Shown here one piece after another: positions 33,112 to 41,980 of a stretch of DNA of 64,000 nt. This DNA comes from Kribbella voronezhensis (GTDB lineage: Bacteria > Actinomycetota > Actinomycetes > Propionibacteriales > Kribbellaceae). The stretch lies in the NCBI RefSeq assembly GCF_004365175.1, contig NZ_SOCE01000001.1:4533403-4597402 (forward strand), written 5' to 3'. A model generated the notes under the pieces. That model did not search any database and was not told the origin of the DNA. It saw only the letters and a list, made by a program, of their open reading frames with translations. The translations under genes and the position numbers were made by a program. Each line of letters begins with the position of its first letter. The stretch's first letter is position 1.

Positions 33112-35537
33112 CCATCCAAGCGAATCCGCCGGCCGGGGCCGAGGTCGAAAAGGTCGACCTGATCACGGTCACCATCGACGACATCGAGGTGAAGGTCCCG
33201 AAGAACACCCTGCTGATCCGGGCGGCGGAGCAGATCGGCATCCAGATCCCGCGGTTCTGCGATCACCCGCTGCTCGACCCGGTCGGCGCCTGCCGGCAGT
33301 GTCTGGTGGAGATCACCGACGCGGGTAACGGCCGGGGCATGCCGAAGCCGCAGGCGTCCTGCACGATCACCGTCGCCGACGGCATGGTCGTCCGGACCCA
33401 GGTGACGTCGCCGGTCGCGGACAAGGCCCAGCACGGGATCATGGAGTTCCTGCTGATCAACCACCCGCTGGACTGCCCGGTCTGCGACAAGGGTGGCGAG
33501 TGCCCGCTGCAGAACCAGGCGATGACGAACGGCGCCGGTGAGAGCCGCTTCAACGCGGTCAAGCGGACCTTCCCGAAGCCGATCAACATCTCCGCCGAGG
33601 TGCTGCTGGACCGCGAGCGCTGTGTGCTCTGCGCCCGCTGCACCCGGTTCTCCGAGCAGATCGCCGGTGACCCGTTCATCGCGCTGATCGAGCGCGGCGC
33701 GCTGCAGCAGGTCGGCATCTACGAGAAGGAGCCGTTCGAGAGCTACTTCTCCGGCAACACGATCCAGATCTGCCCGGTCGGTGCGCTCACCAGCGCGGCG
33801 TACCGGTTCCGGTCCCGGCCGTTCGACCTGGTGTCGGTGCCGTCGGTGGCCGAGCACGACGCCTCGGGTTCGGCGATCCGGGTCGACTACCGGCGCGGCA
33901 AGGTGATGCGCCGGCTGGCCGGTGACGACCCCGAGGTGAACGAGGAGTGGATCTCCGACCGTGACCGGTTCGCGTTCAACTACGCGTCCACCGGTGACCG
34001 GCTGACCCACCCGCTGATCCGCGAGGACGGCGAACTGCGGCCGGCTTCCTGGCCGGAGGCGCTCACCTTCGCGGCGCAGAAGCTGACCGCCGCGCGCGGC
34101 AACGCCGCAGTACTGACCGGTGGTCGCCTGACGCTGGAGGACGCCTACGCGTACTCGAAGTTCGCGCGGGTCGCCCTCGGCACCAACGACATCGACTTCC
34201 GGGCCCGGCCGCACTCCGCCGAGGAGGCCGACTTCCTGGCCGCCGCGGTGGCCGGCACCGGTCTCGGTACGACGTTCGCCGACCTCGAGCGGGCCGGTTC
34301 GGTGCTGCTCGTCGGATTCGAGCCGGAAGAGGAAGCGCCGGCCGTGTTCCTGCGGCTGCGCAAGGGTGTCCGCAACACCGGCACCAAGGTCTTCACCGTG
34401 GCCTCACTCGCGTCGCGGGGGATCGAGAAGCTCTCCGCCGTCGTCGTCCAGGCTTCGCCGGGCACCGAGGCCGCCGTACTGGGCGACCTTCGCAACACCG
34501 GTGAGGCCGGTGCCGCGGCGCACGCCTCGCTCGGTGCCGACTCGGTCATCATCGTCGGCGAGCGGCTCGCGACCGCGCCCGGTGCGTACTCCGCGGCGCT
34601 GCGACTCGCGCTCGACACGGGCGCGCAACTGGTCTGGATCCCGCGTCGTGCGGGTGACCGGGGTGCGCTCGAGGCCGGCTGCCTGCCGGGTCTGCTGCCG
34701 GGCGGTCGCCTGGTCGGCGACGCGGCGGCACGGGTCGACCTGCAGGCCGCCTGGAACGTCGAGAGCCTGCCGAGTACCGCGGGCCGGGACACCGGCGAGA
34801 TCCTCGAGGCAGCCGGATCGCTGCAGGCGCTGGTCGTCGCGGGCGTCGAGATCGACGACCTGCCGGACCCGGCGGCGGCGCTGGCCGCTCTCGAGGCCGC
34901 GCCGTTCGTGGTCAGCTTCGAGGTCCGCACCTCGCAGGTCACCGAGCACGCCGACGTCGTCTTCCCGGTCGTACCGCCGGCCGAGAAGGACGGCACCTTC
35001 GTGAACTGGGAGGGCCGCGAGCGGTCGTTCCCGGTGGTGCTGAAGGTGCCGGTCGCGATGCCGGACGTGCGCGCACTGGCCGCGCTGGCACAGGAGATGG
35101 ACTCGTCGCTCGGGTTCAGCACTCCGGCCGGGGCGAAGAAGGAGTTCGACGAACTCGGCCGCTGGGACGGTACCCGGGCCGGCGAACCGACGTACCAGGC
35201 CGGTCCGGCGCTCGGGGCGTTCGACTCGACCCGGCTCGCCACCTGGCGGATGCTGATCGACGACAGCCGCAGCAACGACGGCGAGCCGCACCTGGTCGCC
35301 ACCGCGCGCAAGCCGGTGGCCAAGATCTCGTTGACCACGGCCCACCGGGTCGGGGTCGCCGACGGTGACGAACTGGTGGTCTCGACCGATGCCGGCTCGA
35401 TCCGGCTGCCGGTCGTGATCACCGCGATGGCCGACAACGTGGTCTGGCTGCCGACCAACTCGGCCGACAGCCACGTCCGCCGGTCGTTGCACGCAGACCA
35501 TGGCTCGATCGTGACGATCGCCGGAGGGAACGCATGA
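33108..35537 (+). CDS. nuoG: NADH-quinone oxidoreductase subunit G
   Basis: NuoG, 809 residues, the large iron-sulfur subunit. Visible ligands are the [2Fe-2S] set in FCDHPLLDPVGACRQCLVEI (about residues 49-68), the His/Cys N5-type set in HPLDCPVCDKGGECPL, and the [4Fe-4S] set in CVLCARC plus the later CPVGALTS. Where enzymes with cluster N7 have CxxCxxxC, this protein reads AEHDASGS near residue 250, so N7 should be absent. The C-terminal molybdopterin-type domain is degenerate, as in other NuoG. The TGA overlaps the nuoH ATG. Confidence 0.95.
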   Translation: MTIQANPPAGAEVEKVDLITVTIDDIEVKVPKNTLLIRAAEQIGIQIPRFCDHPLLDPVGACRQCLVEITDAGNGRGMPKPQASCTITVADGMVVRTQVTSPVADKAQHGIMEFLLINHPLDCPVCDKGGECPLQNQAMTNGAGESRFNAVKRTFPKPINISAEVLLDRERCVLCARCTRFSEQIAGDPFIALIERGALQQVGIYEKEPFESYFSGNTIQICPVGALTSAAYRFRSRPFDLVSVPSVAEHDASGSAIRVDYRRGKVMRRLAGDDPEVNEEWISDRDRFAFNYASTGDRLTHPLIREDGELRPASWPEALTFAAQKLTAARGNAAVLTGGRLTLEDAYAYSKFARVALGTNDIDFRARPHSAEEADFLAAAVAGTGLGTTFADLERAGSVLLVGFEPEEEAPAVFLRLRKGVRNTGTKVFTVASLASRGIEKLSAVVVQASPGTEAAVLGDLRNTGEAGAAAHASLGADSVIIVGERLATAPGAYSAALRLALDTGAQLVWIPRRAGDRGALEAGCLPGLLPGGRLVGDAAARVDLQAAWNVESLPSTAGRDTGEILEAAGSLQALVVAGVEIDDLPDPAAALAALEAAPFVVSFEVRTSQVTEHADVVFPVVPPAEKDGTFVNWEGRERSFPVVLKVPVAMPDVRALAALAQEMDSSLGFSTPAGAKKEFDELGRWDGTRAGEPTYQAGPALGAFDSTRLATWRMLIDDSRSNDGEPHLVATARKPVAKISLTTAHRVGVADGDELVVSTDAGSIRLPVVITAMADNVVWLPTNSADSHVRRSLHADHGSIVTIAGGNA

Positions 35538-36862
35538 GTCTCATCCCCCTTGCAGCGCCGGCCGACGCCGGCGTCGGCCACGATCCCTGGTGGGTCGTGG
35601 GCATCAAGGTGCTGCTGATCTTCGTCTTCCTGGTCGTGCTGACCCTGTTCAACATCTGGCTGGAACGCCGGGTGGTGGCCCGGATGCAGCACCGGATCGG
35701 CCCGAACGTGCACGGCCCGTTCGGTCTGCTCCAGTCGCTGGCCGACGGTATGAAGCTGATGTTCAAGGAAGACCTGATGCCGAAGGGCGTGGACAAGTTC
35801 GTCTACGTCGCGGCGCCGGTGATCGTCTCGATCCCGGCCTTCCTGACCTTCGCGGTGATCCCGTTCGGGCCGACGGTGAAGATTCCGTTCACCGACACCT
35901 ATACCCGGCTGCAGCTCACCGACCTGCCGGTCTCGGTGCTGTACGTGATGGCGATCGCCTCGATCGGCATCTACGGCATCGTGCTCGGCGGCTGGTCCTC
36001 CAACTCGACGTACTCGCTGCTCGGTGGTCTGCGCTCCAGCGCCCAGATGATCTCCTACGAGGTCGCGATGGGCCTGGCGCTGGTGACCGTGTTCCTGTTC
36101 GCCGGCTCGATGTCCACCTCGGAGATCGTCGCGGCGCAGGGGTCGCACCAGACGCTGCACCTGTTCGGCGCGGACATCCCGGTGCCGGGCTGGTACGCGT
36201 TCCTGCTCTTCCCGTCCTTCGTGATCTACGTGATCTCGATGATCGGTGAGACGAACCGGGCACCGTTCGACCTGCCGGAGGCCGAAGGCGAGCTGGTGGC
36301 CGGCTTCCTGACCGAGTACTCGTCGATGAAGTACGCGATGTTCTTCCTGGCCGAGTACATCAACATGGCGACCGTGTCGGCGCTGGCGACCACGCTGTTC
36401 CTGGGTGGCTGGCGGGCCCCCTGGCCGATCTCGATCTGGGACGGCGCGAACTCCGGCTACTGGCCGGTGCTGTGGTTCGTCGGCAAGATGATGTGCTTCA
36501 TCTTCTTCTACATCTGGTTGCGCGGAACGCTGCCGCGACTGCGCTACGACCAGTTCATGAAGCTCGGCTGGAAGGTCCTGATCCCGATCTCGCTGGGCTG
36601 GATCCTGCTGGTCGCGACGGTGCGCGCGGTCAGCCGCGAGTCCAGCGGCTCCACCCAGCGCAGCTACCTGCTGGTGGTCGCCGGGATCATCCTGCTGTTC
36701 GCGATCGTCCCGATGTTCCTGCCGCAGAAGAAGACCGAGAAGACCGAGCCGGTCACCGAGGCCGAGTTCGACGCCTTCGCCGGCGGCTTCCCGGTCCCAC
36801 CACCTCTCGTCGATTCCAAGAGCGAGACAGATGTTCGCAGCAAGGAAGGCAGCCGTGGCTAG
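35534..36862 (+). CDS. nuoH: NADH-quinone oxidoreductase subunit H
   Basis: NuoH, 442 residues, the ND1-type membrane subunit that closes the quinone chamber. The conserved cytoplasmic loops are visible: RMQHRIGPNVHGPFGLLQSL (about residues 52-71) and IGETNRAPFDLPEAEGELVA (about residues 237-256, with the acidic residues of the E-channel). It has a C-terminal cytoplasmic extension of about 60 charged residues after the last helix, longer than in E. coli. Its last bases overlap the beginning of nuoI. Confidence 0.96.
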   Translation: MSLIPLAAPADAGVGHDPWWVVGIKVLLIFVFLVVLTLFNIWLERRVVARMQHRIGPNVHGPFGLLQSLADGMKLMFKEDLMPKGVDKFVYVAAPVIVSIPAFLTFAVIPFGPTVKIPFTDTYTRLQLTDLPVSVLYVMAIASIGIYGIVLGGWSSNSTYSLLGGLRSSAQMISYEVAMGLALVTVFLFAGSMSTSEIVAAQGSHQTLHLFGADIPVPGWYAFLLFPSFVIYVISMIGETNRAPFDLPEAEGELVAGFLTEYSSMKYAMFFLAEYINMATVSALATTLFLGGWRAPWPISIWDGANSGYWPVLWFVGKMMCFIFFYIWLRGTLPRLRYDQFMKLGWKVLIPISLGWILLVATVRAVSRESSGSTQRSYLLVVAGIILLFAIVPMFLPQKKTEKTEPVTEAEFDAFAGGFPVPPPLVDSKSETDVRSKEGSRG

Positions 36863-37436
36863 CGTCAAAGAGTCCCTCTGGGACCCCGTAGCCGGGTTCG
36901 GCGTCACCTTCCGGACGATGTTCCGCAAGGTGTTCACCGAGCAGTACCCGTTCGAGAAGAAGCCGACCGCGCCGCGGTTCCACGGCAGGCACCAGCTGAA
37001 CCGCTGGCCCGACGGGCTGGAGAAGTGCATCGGCTGTGAGCTGTGCGCGTGGGCCTGCCCCGCGGACGCCATCTACGTCGAGGGTGCGGACAACACCGAG
37101 GGCGGGCGGATGTCGCCCGGCGAGCGGTACGGCCGGGTGTACCAGATCAACTACCTGCGCTGCATCCTCTGCGGACTCTGCATCGAGGCCTGCCCGACCC
37201 GGGCGCTGACGATGACGAACGAGTACGAGCTGGCCGACCGCACCCGCGAGTCCCTCATCTACGAGAAGAAGGACCTGCTGGCGCCGCTCCTGCCGGGGAT
37301 GGAGGAGCCGCCGCACGAGATGCAGCTGGGCAAGTCCCAGACCGACTACTACCTCGGTCTGACCGGCTCGGCCGTCGTACCGCAGAGCGCCTCGGTCCAC
37401 CCGGAGAGCTCGCTCAAGGGTGGTGTCGACCAGTGA
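36855..37436 (+). CDS. nuoI: NADH-quinone oxidoreductase subunit I
   Basis: NuoI, 193 residues, two [4Fe-4S] clusters (N6a, N6b) linking NuoG to NuoB. Ligand motifs: CIGCELCAWACP (about residues 58-69) and CILCGLCIEACP (about residues 99-110). I prefer the GTG at 36855, which is preceded by AAGGAAGG at the right spacing, over the ATG at 36831 that would add eight residues and overlap nuoH further. The TGA overlaps the nuoJ start. Confidence 0.95.
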   Translation: MASVKESLWDPVAGFGVTFRTMFRKVFTEQYPFEKKPTAPRFHGRHQLNRWPDGLEKCIGCELCAWACPADAIYVEGADNTEGGRMSPGERYGRVYQINYLRCILCGLCIEACPTRALTMTNEYELADRTRESLIYEKKDLLAPLLPGMEEPPHEMQLGKSQTDYYLGLTGSAVVPQSASVHPESSLKGGVDQ

Positions 37437-38281
37437 TGGTTCCTCTCGTCACCGGCGGCCAGGTCGCCTTCTGGATGCTGGCGCCGATCATGGTGCTGGC
37501 CGCGATCGCGATGATCCTGGTCCGTAAGGCGGTGCACTCGGCGTTGCTGCTGGCAACGGTGATGATCTGCCTGGCCGTCCAGTACGCCGCCCAGGACGCA
37601 CCGTTCCTGTTCGCCGTCCAGATCATCGTCTACACCGGCGCGATCCTGATGCTGTTCCTGTTCGTGCTGATGCTGGTCGGCGTGGACGCCTCCGACTCGC
37701 TGGTCGAGACGATCAAGGGCCAGCGGCTGTGGGCCGGCATCGGCTTCCTCGGTATCGCGGTGCTGCTGATCTTCGCGACCGGCAACTCGTACTACGGGGA
37801 CCCGGTCGGACTCGGCAACGCCCAGCCCGACGGCAACCCGAAGGGCATCGCGCAACTGCTGTTCGGCAAGTACGTGTTCGCCTTCGAGGTCACCTCGGCC
37901 CTGCTGATCACGGCGGCGCTCGGCGCGATGATGCTGGCGCACCGCGAGCGGCTGACCAAGAAGCTGACCCAGCGCGACCACGCCGAGGAGCGGATCCGCA
38001 AGTACGCCGAACTCGGCGTCCACCCCGGCCCGCTGCCGACCCCCGGCGTACTGGCCCGGCACAACGCCGTCGACACCCCGGCCCTGCTGCCGGACGGGTC
38101 GATCGCACCGACCTCGGTTTCGCGGGTGCTGCAGGCACGTGGCACGGTGTTCCCCGAGACGGAGGAGCGCGAGGAGCTCGAGACGGTCCGCAGGATCGCC
38201 GACGGCGACGCGGGCGACGAGGTCCCGGCCGAGCCCACCGGCACGGACCTGACCGGATTCGGCGAAGGAGACAAGCTGTGA
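37436..38281 (+). CDS. nuoJ: NADH-quinone oxidoreductase subunit J
   Basis: NuoJ, 281 residues, ND6-type membrane subunit with five helices in the first 175 residues. The conserved helix 3 region is AVQIIVYTGAILMLFLFVLM (about residues 60-79, with the pi-bulge Tyr-Thr-Gly). A hydrophilic tail of about 110 residues follows the membrane part, a length seen in actinobacterial NuoJ. Overlapping GTG (37433) and ATG (37436) both suit as start. Its stop overlaps the nuoK GTG. Confidence 0.94.
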   Translation: MVPLVTGGQVAFWMLAPIMVLAAIAMILVRKAVHSALLLATVMICLAVQYAAQDAPFLFAVQIIVYTGAILMLFLFVLMLVGVDASDSLVETIKGQRLWAGIGFLGIAVLLIFATGNSYYGDPVGLGNAQPDGNPKGIAQLLFGKYVFAFEVTSALLITAALGAMMLAHRERLTKKLTQRDHAEERIRKYAELGVHPGPLPTPGVLARHNAVDTPALLPDGSIAPTSVSRVLQARGTVFPETEEREELETVRRIADGDAGDEVPAEPTGTDLTGFGEGDKL

Positions 38282-38577
38282 AGACCGAGCCGTACATCGT
38301 GCTCTCGGCGATGTTGTTCAGTATCGGCGCGCTCGGCGTGCTGGTCCGGCGGAACGCGATCGTCGTCTTCATGTGTGTCGAGCTGATGCTGAACGCGACG
38401 AACCTCGCGTTCGTCAGCTTCGCCCGCCAGCACGGCAACCTCGACGGCCAGATCGCCGCCTTCTTCGTGATGGTGGTGGCGGCGGCCGAGGTCGTGATCG
38501 GGCTGGCGATCATCATGGCCATCTTCCGCACCCGTCGCTCGGCCTCGGTCGACGACGCCAACCTGCTGAAGTACTGA
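38278..38577 (+). CDS. nuoK: NADH-quinone oxidoreductase subunit K
   Basis: NuoK, 99 residues, three membrane helices, ND4L-type subunit. It carries the two membrane glutamates of the E-channel in VFMCVELMLNATNLAFV (about residues 32-48) and VMVVAAAEVVIGLAIIMAI (about residues 64-82). The GTG start at 38278 overlaps nuoJ by 4 bases; an in-frame opening extends far upstream inside nuoJ but only this start gives the normal family length. Confidence 0.95.
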   Translation: MKTEPYIVLSAMLFSIGALGVLVRRNAIVVFMCVELMLNATNLAFVSFARQHGNLDGQIAAFFVMVVAAAEVVIGLAIIMAIFRTRRSASVDDANLLKY

Positions 38578-38588
38578 GGTAATCACCG

Positions 38589-40460
38589 ATGAGTCATGAG
38601 CTGACGTGGCTGCTGGTCGCGATCCCGGCGGTCTCCGCGGCGATCCTGCTGGTTGGTGGCAAGGCCACCAACGGCTGGGGTCACCTGCTGGGGACCGCGG
38701 CGTCGCTGGCGTCCTTCGTCTGCGGGGTCCTGCTGTTCTTCCAGATGCAGGGCAAGTCCGGCGAGGAGCGGTCCGAGACGGTCCGGCTGTTCGAGTGGTT
38801 CTCGGTCGGCAGTATCAAGGTGGATGTGACGCTGCTGGTCGACCAGCTGTCCATCCTCTTCGTGCTGCTGATCACCGGTGTCGGATCGCTGATCCACATC
38901 TACTCGATCGGCTACATGTCGCACGACCCGCGGCGGCGCCGCTTCTTCGGGTACCTGAACCTGTTCATCGCCTCGATGCTGCTGCTGGTGCTGGCCGCGG
39001 ACTACCTGCTGGTGTTCGTCGGCTGGGAAGGCGTCGGCCTGGCGTCGTACCTGCTGATCGGTTTCTGGCAGCACAAGCACTCGGCCGCGACCGCCGCGAA
39101 GAAGGCGTTCGTGGTGAACCGGGTCGGTGACATCGGCCTGTCGCTCGCGGTGATGAGCATGTGGGCGCTGTTCGGCTCCTCGGCCTTCGCCAGTGTCAAC
39201 GCCGGCGCCCAGGGGATGTCGAAGACGTGGGCCACGCTGGTCGGCCTGATGCTGCTGCTGGCGGCCTGCGGTAAGTCCGCGCAGGTGCCGCTGCAGTCCT
39301 GGCTGCTCGACGCGATGGAGGGCCCGACCCCGGTGTCGGCCCTGATCCACGCGGCGACCATGGTCACCGCGGGCGTTTACCTGGTGGTCCGCTCGCACGC
39401 GATCTACGCGGTCACCGAGTCGGCCTCCACCGCGGTGGTCATCGTCGGAACGGTCACCGCGCTCGCCGGTGCGATCATCGGTTGCGCCAAGGACGACATC
39501 AAGAAGGCGCTGGCCGGTTCGACGATGAGCCAGATCGGCTACATGATGCTCGCCGCCGGCCTCGGCCCGGTCGGGTACGTGTTCGCGATCTTCCACCTGC
39601 TCACGCACGGCTTCTTCAAGGCCAACATGTTCCTCGGTGCCGGCTCGGTGATGCACGGCATGAACGACGACGTGAACATGCGCCACTACGGCGGCCTGGC
39701 GAAGTACATGAAGGTCACCTTCGTCACCTTCGCCTTCGGCTACCTGGCGATCCTCGGCATCCCGCCGTTCGCCGGCTTCTTCAGCAAGGACAAGATCATC
39801 GAGGCCGCGTTCGCGGACAACATCGTGATCGGTCTGTGCGCGCTGCTCGGCGCCGGGATCACCGCGTTCTACATGACCCGGGTGATGCTGATGACGTTCT
39901 TCGGCGAGAAGCGCTGGGAGAAGGACGTGCACCCGCACGAGTCGCCGGCCGTGATGACGGTCCCGCTGATGATCCTGGCGGCGCTGTCGCTCGGTGGCGG
40001 TGCGCTGTACTTCGCCGGTCACTGGATCGTCGACTGGCTGGAGCCGGTCGTCGGTCACGAGGAGGAGCACGCTCCGGTCAGCGCGCTGGTGATGACGCTG
40101 ATCACCCTCGCGGTCGTTGCCATCGGCATCGTCATCGCGGTGCTGCTGTACCGCCGCGACATCCCGCGCGAGGCGCCCGTCCGGGTCTCGCCGGTCACCA
40201 CCTTCGCCCGCCGTGATCTCTTCGGCGACGCGCTGAACGAGGCAGTCCTGATGCGCCCGGGTCAGTACCTCACCCGGACGCTGGTCTGGCTCGACAACCG
40301 TGGCGTGGACGGCCTGGTCAACGGCCTGGCCGCGCTCTTCGGTGGACTGTCCGGCCGGCTGCGCCGGTTCCAGACGGGCTTCGTCCGTTCCTACGCACTC
40401 AGCATGGTCTTCGGCGCCGCATTCGTGGTCGTCGCCCTCCTCGCGGTGAGGTTGTCGTGA
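38589..40460 (+). CDS. nuoL: NADH-quinone oxidoreductase subunit L
   Basis: NuoL, 623 residues, the distal antiporter-like proton-pumping subunit (ND5). Key features: the helix 5 acidic residue in VFVGWEGVGLASYLLIGFW (about residues 140-158), helix 7-8 DAMEGPTPVSALIHAATMV with the pumping lysine region, and KDDIKKALAGSTMSQIGYM. The C-terminal amphipathic helix that runs along the membrane arm is present. The start ATG is 11 bp after nuoK; its TGA overlaps the nuoM GTG. Confidence 0.96.
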   Translation: MSHELTWLLVAIPAVSAAILLVGGKATNGWGHLLGTAASLASFVCGVLLFFQMQGKSGEERSETVRLFEWFSVGSIKVDVTLLVDQLSILFVLLITGVGSLIHIYSIGYMSHDPRRRRFFGYLNLFIASMLLLVLAADYLLVFVGWEGVGLASYLLIGFWQHKHSAATAAKKAFVVNRVGDIGLSLAVMSMWALFGSSAFASVNAGAQGMSKTWATLVGLMLLLAACGKSAQVPLQSWLLDAMEGPTPVSALIHAATMVTAGVYLVVRSHAIYAVTESASTAVVIVGTVTALAGAIIGCAKDDIKKALAGSTMSQIGYMMLAAGLGPVGYVFAIFHLLTHGFFKANMFLGAGSVMHGMNDDVNMRHYGGLAKYMKVTFVTFAFGYLAILGIPPFAGFFSKDKIIEAAFADNIVIGLCALLGAGITAFYMTRVMLMTFFGEKRWEKDVHPHESPAVMTVPLMILAALSLGGGALYFAGHWIVDWLEPVVGHEEEHAPVSALVMTLITLAVVAIGIVIAVLLYRRDIPREAPVRVSPVTTFARRDLFGDALNEAVLMRPGQYLTRTLVWLDNRGVDGLVNGLAALFGGLSGRLRRFQTGFVRSYALSMVFGAAFVVVALLAVRLS

Positions 40461-41980
40461 ACATCGGTTGGCTGACCCTGACACTGCTCCTGCCGTTCGT
40501 GGGAGCCCTGGCCACGATGGCCGTGCCGAAGTCGAAGGCCCTGCTGGCCAAGCAGGTCGCGCTCGGCTTCGCGCTGGCGACGCTGGTGCTGACGATCGTG
40601 ATCGCGATCGGCTACCACCGCAACGGCCCGGCCGACTACGCCGAGGACGTCACCTGGATCAAGGCGTTCGGCGCGCACTACGCGCTCGGCCTGGACGGCG
40701 TCGGGATCGTGCTGGTGGTGCTCACCGCGCTGCTCACCCCGATCGTGCTGCTCGCCTCCTGGAACGACGCGAAGACCGGTCGCTGGAGTGAGAAGTCCTT
40801 CTTCGCCTGGGTGCTCGGCCTGGAGATGCTGTCGATCGGCGTGTTCGCCGCCACCGACGTGTTCCTGTTCTACGTGCTGTTCGAGGCCACGCTGATCCCG
40901 ATGTACTTCCTGATCGGTGGCTTCGGCGGCGCGCAGCGCTCGTACGCCGCGGTGAAGTTCCTGCTCTACTCGCTGCTCGGCGGACTGCTGATGCTGGCCT
41001 CCGTGGTCGGCCTGTACGTCGTCTCGGCCAAGCACGGCGACCCGTCGTACCTGCTGGCCGATCTGGTCAAGGTCGACATGAGCCAGAACACCGAGCGCTG
41101 GCTGTTCCTCGGCTTCTTCTTCGCCTTCGCGGTGAAGGCGCCGATGGTGCCGTTCCACACCTGGCTGCCGGACGCCGCCGCCGAGGCGACGCCGGGTACG
41201 TCGGTGCTGCTGGTCGGCATCCTGGACAAGATCGGCACCTTCGGGATGATCCGGTTCTGCCTGGGCCTGTTCCCGGAGGCCTCGAAGTGGGCCACCCCGG
41301 TGGTCCTGGTGCTCGCCCTGATCAGCGTGCTGTACGGCGCGTTGGTGGCGATCGGGCAGACCGACATCAAGCGGCTGATCGCGTACACCTCGATCTCGCA
41401 CTTCGGCTTCATCGTGATGGGCATCTTCGCGCTCACCTCGCAGGGCCTGACCGGATCGACGCTGTACATGTTCAACCACGGTCTCTCCACCGCGGCCCTG
41501 TTCCTGGTGGCCGGCTACCTGATCTCGCGGCGCGGTTCGGCCCGGATCGCCGACTACGGCGGCGTCGAGAAGGTGGCTCCGGTCCTGGCCGGCACCTTCC
41601 TGTTCGCCGGGCTGTCCAGCCTGGCGCTGCCGGGGCTGTCGCCGTTCATCTCCGAGTTCATGGTGCTGGCCGGAACGTTCAGCAAGCACAAGGTGATCGC
41701 GGTGATCGCGGTCCTCGGCATCGTGCTGGCCGCGCTCTACATCCTGATCATGTACCAACGCCTGATGACCGGTCCGGTCCGGGACGGCATCGAGAAGCTC
41801 AAGGACCTGAACTACCGCGAGGTGTTCGCGATCGCGCCGCTGGTGGTGCTGATCATCGGCTTCGGCGTCTACCCCAAGCCGGTGGTCGACATCATCAAGC
41901 CGGCGGTCGAGTCGACGATGCAGCAGATGGGCGTCACCGACAAGGCCCCGCAGGTTCCCGTGACGGAGGGACAGAAGTGA
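40457..41980 (+). CDS. nuoM: NADH-quinone oxidoreductase subunit M
   Basis: NuoM, 507 residues, ND4-type antiporter-like proton-pumping subunit. Landmarks: FYVLFEATLIPMYFLIGGF with the helix 5 glutamate (about residues 137-155), helix 7-8 FHTWLPDAAAEATPGTSVLL, and IGQTDIKRLIAYTSISHFGF with the conserved lysine. Fourteen helices are predicted. The GTG start overlaps nuoL and the stop overlaps the nuoN GTG by 4 bases. Confidence 0.96.
   Translation: MNIGWLTLTLLLPFVGALATMAVPKSKALLAKQVALGFALATLVLTIVIAIGYHRNGPADYAEDVTWIKAFGAHYALGLDGVGIVLVVLTALLTPIVLLASWNDAKTGRWSEKSFFAWVLGLEMLSIGVFAATDVFLFYVLFEATLIPMYFLIGGFGGAQRSYAAVKFLLYSLLGGLLMLASVVGLYVVSAKHGDPSYLLADLVKVDMSQNTERWLFLGFFFAFAVKAPMVPFHTWLPDAAAEATPGTSVLLVGILDKIGTFGMIRFCLGLFPEASKWATPVVLVLALISVLYGALVAIGQTDIKRLIAYTSISHFGFIVMGIFALTSQGLTGSTLYMFNHGLSTAALFLVAGYLISRRGSARIADYGGVEKVAPVLAGTFLFAGLSSLALPGLSPFISEFMVLAGTFSKHKVIAVIAVLGIVLAALYILIMYQRLMTGPVRDGIEKLKDLNYREVFAIAPLVVLIIGFGVYPKPVVDIIKPAVESTMQQMGVTDKAPQVPVTEGQK

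Noticed and set aside
34145..37072. A 975-residue open frame antisense to nuoG, nuoH and nuoI
   Set aside because: It is a GC-rich shadow of real, motif-bearing complex I genes; its composition (Ser/Ala/Arg-rich) fits no protein family.
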